64,000 nucleotides of DNA from JAWMQL01 sp033283165. GTDB lineage: Bacteria; Pseudomonadota; Gammaproteobacteria; Pseudomonadales; Halieaceae. Both the position numbers and the translations under genes were made by a program. Location: NCBI GenBank assembly GCA_033283165.1, contig JAWMQL010000001.1:744001-808000 (forward strand). Reading direction: 5' to 3'. Every line of letters starts with the position of its first letter. Within the stretch, counting starts at the first letter, position 1. Positions 60,275 through 64,000 of the stretch are shown piece after piece. The notes below the pieces were generated by a model. That model was not told the DNA's origin. It did no database searches and worked only from the letters and a program-made list of their open reading frames with translations.

Positions 60275-61392
60275 CGTTTCTTCAGAATCAGCGACCCGAT
60301 AGAGTAGCCCGCGCCGAAGGAGCACAGCACCCCGACATCGCCGCTGTGCAGGTTGTTACGGTATCTGTGGAACGCGATGATCGATCCCGCCGAGCTAGTG
60401 TTGGCGTACTCGTCCAGCACGGTAGGGGCCTCCTCGTCGCTCGCATCCCGACCAAGTACCCGCTTTGATATCAACTGGTTCATGTTCAGGTTGGCCTGGT
60501 GCAGCCACAGGCGTTTGAGGTCCGCCGGGTCGATGCCGAGCGAGTCCAGTTGCGCGGATATCTGTTTCGCGACAGCCGGGCAGACTTCCTTGAAAACCTT
60601 GCGGCCGTTCTGCACGAACAATTTATCGGGTTTGCCGATGCCAGATTCGTCACAGCGATTGAGAAAGCCGAAGTTATTGCGGATATTATTCGAGAAAATC
60701 GTTTGCAAGCGGCTGTTTAGTATCTCGAACTGCTGCTCGCTGGTGGCGGTAGCGGCTGACTCGACAATCACCGCGGTACAGACATCGCCGAAAATGAAGT
60801 GGGAATCCCGGTCGCGAAAATTCAGGTGGCCGGTACAGATCTCCGGATTAACCATCAGTACACAGCCTGCGCTGCCGCTGATGATAGCGTCCCGGGCCTG
60901 TTGTATACCGAACGTGGCGGACGAGCAGGCCACGTTCATGTCGAAGGCAAAGCCCCTGATTCCCAATGCGTCCTGGACCTCAACGGCTATTGCGGGGTAG
61001 GGACGCTGCAGGTTGGAGGCGGCCACGATCACTGTCTGGATGTCGGCCGGTTCCTTGTTCGCCTGCGCCATGGCTTCGCGTGCCGCCGCCACGGCAATTT
61101 CGCACTGGATCGACTGCGCGTCATCAGGGCGTTCCGGCAGCAACGGCGTCATCCTGTTCGGGTCGAGAATGCCCGACTTGTTCATGACATAGCGGGACTT
61201 GATGCCCGAGGCTTTTTCCACGAAGCCGGTCGAGGAGTGCTGCAGGGGCTCTACCTCCCCTGCGGCAATGCCTTCGGCGTGGGTCTCGTTGTAGTTGTCC
61301 ACGAAGCGGTTGAATGCCTCGACCAGTTCGCTGTTACTGATACTTTCGGCCGGTGTATACAGCCCGGTACCGCTGATTACGACAGAATTCAT
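60271..61392 (-). CDS. Beta-ketoacyl-ACP synthase III family protein
   Basis: A 373-residue thiolase-fold condensing enzyme. Catalytic cysteine C156 lies in NVACSSATFGIQQA, the histidine in LWLHQANLNMNQLI (~295), and the asparagine in YANTSSAGSIIAFH (~330). It is longer than FabH and carries the insert NRFVDNYNETHAEGIAAGE. From memory it closely resembles Pseudomonas PA3286, a KAS III that takes octanoyl-CoA from beta-oxidation into fatty acid synthesis, so a similar shunt role is plausible. ATG 61392 follows a GAGG. It is transcribed separately from gltA, being divided from it by a hairpin. Confidence 0.88.
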   Translation of the reverse strand: MNSVVISGTGLYTPAESISNSELVEAFNRFVDNYNETHAEGIAAGEVEPLQHSSTGFVEKASGIKSRYVMNKSGILDPNRMTPLLPERPDDAQSIQCEIAVAAAREAMAQANKEPADIQTVIVAASNLQRPYPAIAVEVQDALGIRGFAFDMNVACSSATFGIQQARDAIISGSAGCVLMVNPEICTGHLNFRDRDSHFIFGDVCTAVIVESAATATSEQQFEILNSRLQTIFSNNIRNNFGFLNRCDESGIGKPDKLFVQNGRKVFKEVCPAVAKQISAQLDSLGIDPADLKRLWLHQANLNMNQLISKRVLGRDASDEEAPTVLDEYANTSSAGSIIAFHRYRNNLHSGDVGVLCSFGAGYSIGSLILKKR

Positions 61393-61420
61393 GCAAGCCT
61401 CACTGGGTGGTCAGCAACGA

Positions 61421-61445
61421 GAAAGGGCCGCAAAGCGGCCCTTTC
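61421..61445 (-). terminator. Hairpin terminator of gltA
   Basis: A perfect 11-bp stem (GAAAGGGCCGC with GCGGCCCTTTC) and an AAA loop lie 25 bp after the gltA stop. On the minus strand the stem ends TTTC followed by TCGTT, a moderate T-rich tail. It separates gltA from the KAS III-like gene on the same strand. Confidence 0.7.
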
Positions 61446-61469
61446 CAGAGGAGCGCGTCTCGGCAGAAG

Positions 61470-62759
61470 TCAACGCTGGTCCAGCGGGACATAGTCGCGG
61501 GCGGTGTGGCCGGTATACAACTGCCGGGGTCGACCGATGCGATAACTGCCGGAGATCATTTCGTTCCAGTGGGCGATCCAGCCCACCGTGCGGCCCACGG
61601 CGAAAATGACGGTGAACATGCTGGTGGGGATACCGATTGCCTTGAGGATGATGCCGGAATAGAAGTCAACGTTGGGGTAAAGTTTCTTCTCGATGAAATA
61701 CTCGTCGTGCAGGGCGATTTCTTCCAGACGCTTGGCAATGACCAGCAACGGGTCGTTCTCGATACCCAGTTCCGCAAGCACCTCGTCTGCGGCCTGTTTC
61801 ATGACCTTGGCCCGGGGATCGAAGTTCTTGTATACCCGGTGGCCGAATCCCATCAGGCGGAAGGGGTCGTTCTTGTCCTTGGCCCGGGCCACGAATTCGT
61901 CGATATGGGACACGTCCCCGATCTCCTCCAGCATCTCCAGCACCGCCTCGTTCGCGCCGCCATGAGACGGGCCCCACAGGGCCGCAATGCCGGCTGCAAT
62001 GCAGGCGAAGGGGTTGGCCCCCGAGGAACCGGCCAGACGCACGGTGGAGGTAGACGCATTCTGCTCGTGGTCCGCGTGCAGCAGGAATATGCGGTCCATG
62101 GCCCGGGCCAGTACCGGGCTGATATTACTCGGCTCACAGGGGTTGCCGAACATCATGTGGAGAAAATTCTCGGCGTAGTTGAGGTTGTTGTCCGGGTACA
62201 TGAACGGCTGGCCAATAGAGAACTTGTAGCTCATGGCTGCCAGGGTTGGCATTTTGGCTATCAAGCGGAAGGCCGCTACTTCTCGGTGGTGATCGTCTGA
62301 GATATCCAGGGAATCGTGGTAAAAGGCGGACAGTGCCCCGACCACACCGCACATGATGGCCATGGGGTGTGCATCGCGACGGAAACCATTGAAAAACGTC
62401 CGGATCTGCTCATGTACCATGGTGTGGTTATGGACGGTGTTTACGAATTTTGCCTTTTCCTCGGCATTGGGCAACTCGCCGTAGAGCAGCAGGGCACAGG
62501 TTTCCAGGTAATCAGAATGTTCTGCCAGCTGTTCTATGGGGTAGCCTCGGTGCAGGAGCACCCCCTTCCCGCCATCGATATAGGTAATCTGTGATTCACA
62601 GGCCGCGGTGGAGACAAAACCCGGGTCATAGGTGAACATCCCCTTGCCGGTCAAGCTTCCCACATCGATCACATCCGGCCCTAAAGTCCCGGAATAGATA
62701 GGCAATTCGATGGCTTCATCAATCCCGTCTATGCTTAGGGTTGCTTTCTTCTCGCTCAT
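61470..62759 (-). CDS. gltA: Citrate synthase
   Basis: A 429-residue type II (hexameric, Gram-negative) citrate synthase. It begins MSEKKATLSIDGIDEAIELP, contains FTYDPGFVSTAACESQITYI and RGYPIEQLAEHSDYLE, with active-site histidines in LWGPSHGGANEAVLEML and MGFGHRVYKNFDPRAK and the catalytic aspartate in NVDFYSGIIL. It condenses oxaloacetate and acetyl-CoA at the head of the TCA cycle. ATG 62759 follows AGGACC. It diverges from sdhCDA, an arrangement common in Gammaproteobacteria. Confidence 0.96.
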   Translation of the reverse strand: MSEKKATLSIDGIDEAIELPIYSGTLGPDVIDVGSLTGKGMFTYDPGFVSTAACESQITYIDGGKGVLLHRGYPIEQLAEHSDYLETCALLLYGELPNAEEKAKFVNTVHNHTMVHEQIRTFFNGFRRDAHPMAIMCGVVGALSAFYHDSLDISDDHHREVAAFRLIAKMPTLAAMSYKFSIGQPFMYPDNNLNYAENFLHMMFGNPCEPSNISPVLARAMDRIFLLHADHEQNASTSTVRLAGSSGANPFACIAAGIAALWGPSHGGANEAVLEMLEEIGDVSHIDEFVARAKDKNDPFRLMGFGHRVYKNFDPRAKVMKQAADEVLAELGIENDPLLVIAKRLEEIALHDEYFIEKKLYPNVDFYSGIILKAIGIPTSMFTVIFAVGRTVGWIAHWNEMISGSYRIGRPRQLYTGHTARDYVPLDQR

Positions 62760-62793
62760 AGGGGGTCCTACGTTATCACTGGGTGGGGCGATC

Positions 62794-62821
62794 ACTATAG
62801 AGAACCGATTTTTTTTGTCAA
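62794..62821 (-). promoter_or_regulatory. Sigma70-type promoter of gltA
   Basis: On the minus strand a consensus TTGACA (complement of 62816-62821) is followed after 16 bp, including a run of seven A, by TATAGT (complement of 62794-62799). It lies about 35-60 bp before the gltA start. Confidence 0.75.
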
Positions 62822-62965
62822 TTGACCCGGGTGCGATAACCGACCCATGTGGAGCGAATGGACTACAATACGGTGGAACTGTGTTGAATGTCGCGGAACG
62901 TGTTCGGCGAAGATAGGCACATTTGGGCCATGGCCCGAAACCGTGAGAAACGAGGGTTTGGATGT

Positions 62966-62994
62966 TTGTATTTGCCGTGCTAAGTCCTTATAAT
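62966..62994 (+). promoter_or_regulatory. Sigma70-type promoter of sdhC
   Basis: TTGTAT (62966-62971), a 17-bp spacer and a perfect TATAAT (62989-62994) predict transcription from about 63001, giving a leader of ~98 nt before the sdhC GTG. The leader has small hairpins, CCGAC/GTCGG near 63041-63056 and GCC-TTCG-GGC near 63068-63077. The 339-bp gltA-sdhC gap (62760-63098) contains no gene that I can support. Confidence 0.75.
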
Positions 62995-63098
62995 TTCGCG
63001 CGTTTTGAAGTATTGGGCGCACACTGCCCGAAACAAATTCCGACCCTTGCGTCGGCTCGATAAACAGCCTTCGGGCCTCAAAACGATGGTACCCAACA

Positions 63099-63473
63099 GT
63101 GAAAGACAATCGTCCCGTTAACCTGGACATTGGCACCATGCGGCTTCCTATAACCGCCTGGGCGTCCATCTCCCACCGCGCCTCCGGCGTGTTTCTTTTT
63201 GTCGGCATGGCCCTGCTCATATGGGGCCTGGACATGAGCCTGAGTAGCCCGGAAGGCTTTGCTTCCCTGCAGGAGTGCCTGGCCAGCCCGGTGGCCAAAT
63301 TCGTGATCTGGGCCGTGCTGGTGGGCCTCATCTATCATACGCTGGCCGGCATCAGGCACCTGATCATGGATTTTGGTATTGGTGAGAGCATGGAGGGGGG
63401 TGTCGCCGGCGCCCGCATCGTGTTTGTGCTTTCAATCGTGCTGGCGGTTCTTGCGGGAGTGTGGATATGGTAA
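63099..63473 (+). CDS. sdhC: Succinate dehydrogenase cytochrome b556 subunit SdhC
   Basis: A 124-residue three-helix membrane anchor. It begins VKDNRPVNLDIGTMRLPITA, then ASISHRASGVFLFVGMALLI (quinone-site Ser/Arg), and carries the heme b histidine in IYHTLAGIRHLIMDFG. The family N-terminus supports the GTG at 63099. No in-frame ATG is nearby. It forms the quinone-reducing membrane part of complex II with SdhD, whose ATG lies inside its last codons. Confidence 0.94.
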   Translation: MKDNRPVNLDIGTMRLPITAWASISHRASGVFLFVGMALLIWGLDMSLSSPEGFASLQECLASPVAKFVIWAVLVGLIYHTLAGIRHLIMDFGIGESMEGGVAGARIVFVLSIVLAVLAGVWIW

Positions 63474-63826
63474 CTGCAGTCACCAGTTTTGGTCGCTCCG
63501 GTCTTTCCGACTGGTTGCTACAGCGGGTCACCGGGGTGATCCTGCTGGCCTATTTCCTCTGTATCGGCGCCACGGTGGCCTACGGTGTCGACTATGCCGG
63601 TTGGAAGGCGATGTACGAACTGACCTCCATGAGGATATTTACCCTGCTGGCGGTGCTGTCGCTGGCAGCCCACGCCTGGATCGGCATGTGGGCGGTGGGC
63701 ACCGACTACCTGACCGAGCGCCTGCTTGGCAAGGTCGGTAACGTCCTGCGCCTGACCTACCAGATAGGTTGTGGCCTGGTGATCTTTGTTTACGTGATCT
63801 GGACTGTCCAGATCCTCTGGGGTTAG
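63467..63826 (+). CDS. sdhD: Succinate dehydrogenase hydrophobic membrane anchor SdhD
   Basis: A 119-residue three-helix subunit starting MVTAVTSFGRSGLSDWLLQR, with the heme-ligand histidine in LAAHAWIGMWAVGTDYL. The ATG at 63467 overlaps the end of sdhC (ATGGTAA). An alternative GTG two codons upstream is less likely. It is followed after 5 bp by sdhA. Confidence 0.93.
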   Translation: MVTAVTSFGRSGLSDWLLQRVTGVILLAYFLCIGATVAYGVDYAGWKAMYELTSMRIFTLLAVLSLAAHAWIGMWAVGTDYLTERLLGKVGNVLRLTYQIGCGLVIFVYVIWTVQILWG

Positions 63827-63831
63827 TGACT

Positions 63832-64000
63832 ATGGCGGCTATTCGTACAATATCCTTCGACGGCGTGATCGTTGGCGGCGGCGGCGCCGGTATGCGCGCG
63901 GCGTTGCAACTGGCCCAGTCGGGCTACAAGACCGCGGTCATTTCCAAGGTCTTCCCGACCCGCTCCCACACCGTGTCCGCCCAGGGCGGTATCACCTGTG
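63832..64000 (+). CDS. sdhA: Succinate dehydrogenase flavoprotein subunit SdhA (N-terminal part, cut by window edge)
   Basis: The first 56 codons, beginning MAAIRTISFDGVIVGGGGAG, show the FAD dinucleotide-binding motif GGGGAGMRAALQLAQSG and the family segment SKVFPTRSHTVSAQGGI, which includes the histidine that attaches FAD covalently (SHT). The rest lies beyond the window. It is the catalytic subunit of complex II. Confidence 0.94.
   Translation, partial: MAAIRTISFDGVIVGGGGAGMRAALQLAQSGYKTAVISKVFPTRSHTVSAQGGITC

Noticed and set aside
1..64000. tRNA, rRNA, CRISPR array, prophage or complete insertion sequence
   Set aside because: I saw no cloverleaf with CCA end, no regularly spaced repeats, no transposase, integrase or phage structural protein. 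The repeats found are single hairpin elements.

Overview
This 64 kb window is a gene-dense, high-GC stretch of a gammaproteobacterial chromosome. The smc-zipA-ligA cluster, a full ccmABCDEFGHI cytochrome c maturation operon, the tesA/ybbAP divergent pair, phoBR-pstSCAB-phoU, and divergent gltA/sdhCDA all point to an aerobic heterotroph. My best guess is a marine Cellvibrionales/Halieaceae-type bacterium, inferred from gene content only. I see no tRNA, rRNA, CRISPR array, prophage or intact insertion sequence. Most of the window is core chromosome.

Layout. 0-5 kb: edge of an HxlR regulator with a twin-palindrome operator, an acyl-CoA dehydrogenase-family enzyme, two acyltransferase genes (one fused to a HAD phosphatase), a separate HAD phosphatase and a DUF1330 protein. 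5-21 kb: helicase hrpB, a DUF1214 protein, a TonB-dependent receptor, a SPOR lipoprotein, an RND efflux pair, a YgiQ radical SAM protein, a voltage-gated-type ion channel with a C-terminal zinc ribbon, a PhzF-type isomerase and a DUF6279 lipoprotein. 21-29 kb: bioA and tesA diverging from ybbA-ybbP through overlapping start codons, a small membrane protein, a TetR regulator and mdh. The mdh-ttcA gap of about 500 bp holds two large palindromic elements. 29-37 kb: ttcA followed by the translationally coupled ccm operon. 37-44 kb: smc, zipA, ligA and a lytic transglycosylase-like lipoprotein.

44-49 kb: a three-gene 2-oxoacid:acceptor oxidoreductase operon. It has a GltD-like flavoprotein with four predicted Fe-S cluster sites, a fused gamma-alpha subunit and a TPP-binding beta subunit, and lies behind a NarL-like inverted heptamer site. 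49-59 kb: the phosphate regulon block. phoBR, pstS and a porin each carry a Pho box with 11-bp periodicity. pstC carries a very large insert between its first two membrane helices that looks like a beta-propeller, and pstA carries one with a coiled coil. A REP-like hairpin and a decayed relative bracket phoB-phoU. 59-64 kb: hisC, a KAS III-like enzyme, gltA, and the start of sdhCDA, with clear sigma70-type promoters for gltA and sdhC.

I did not find a clearly novel multi-gene defence or biosynthetic system. The items most worth following up are the extended Pst permeases with the Pho-controlled porin, the oxidoreductase operon with its palindromic operator candidate, the twin palindromes beside ttcA, and the zinc-ribbon ion channel.
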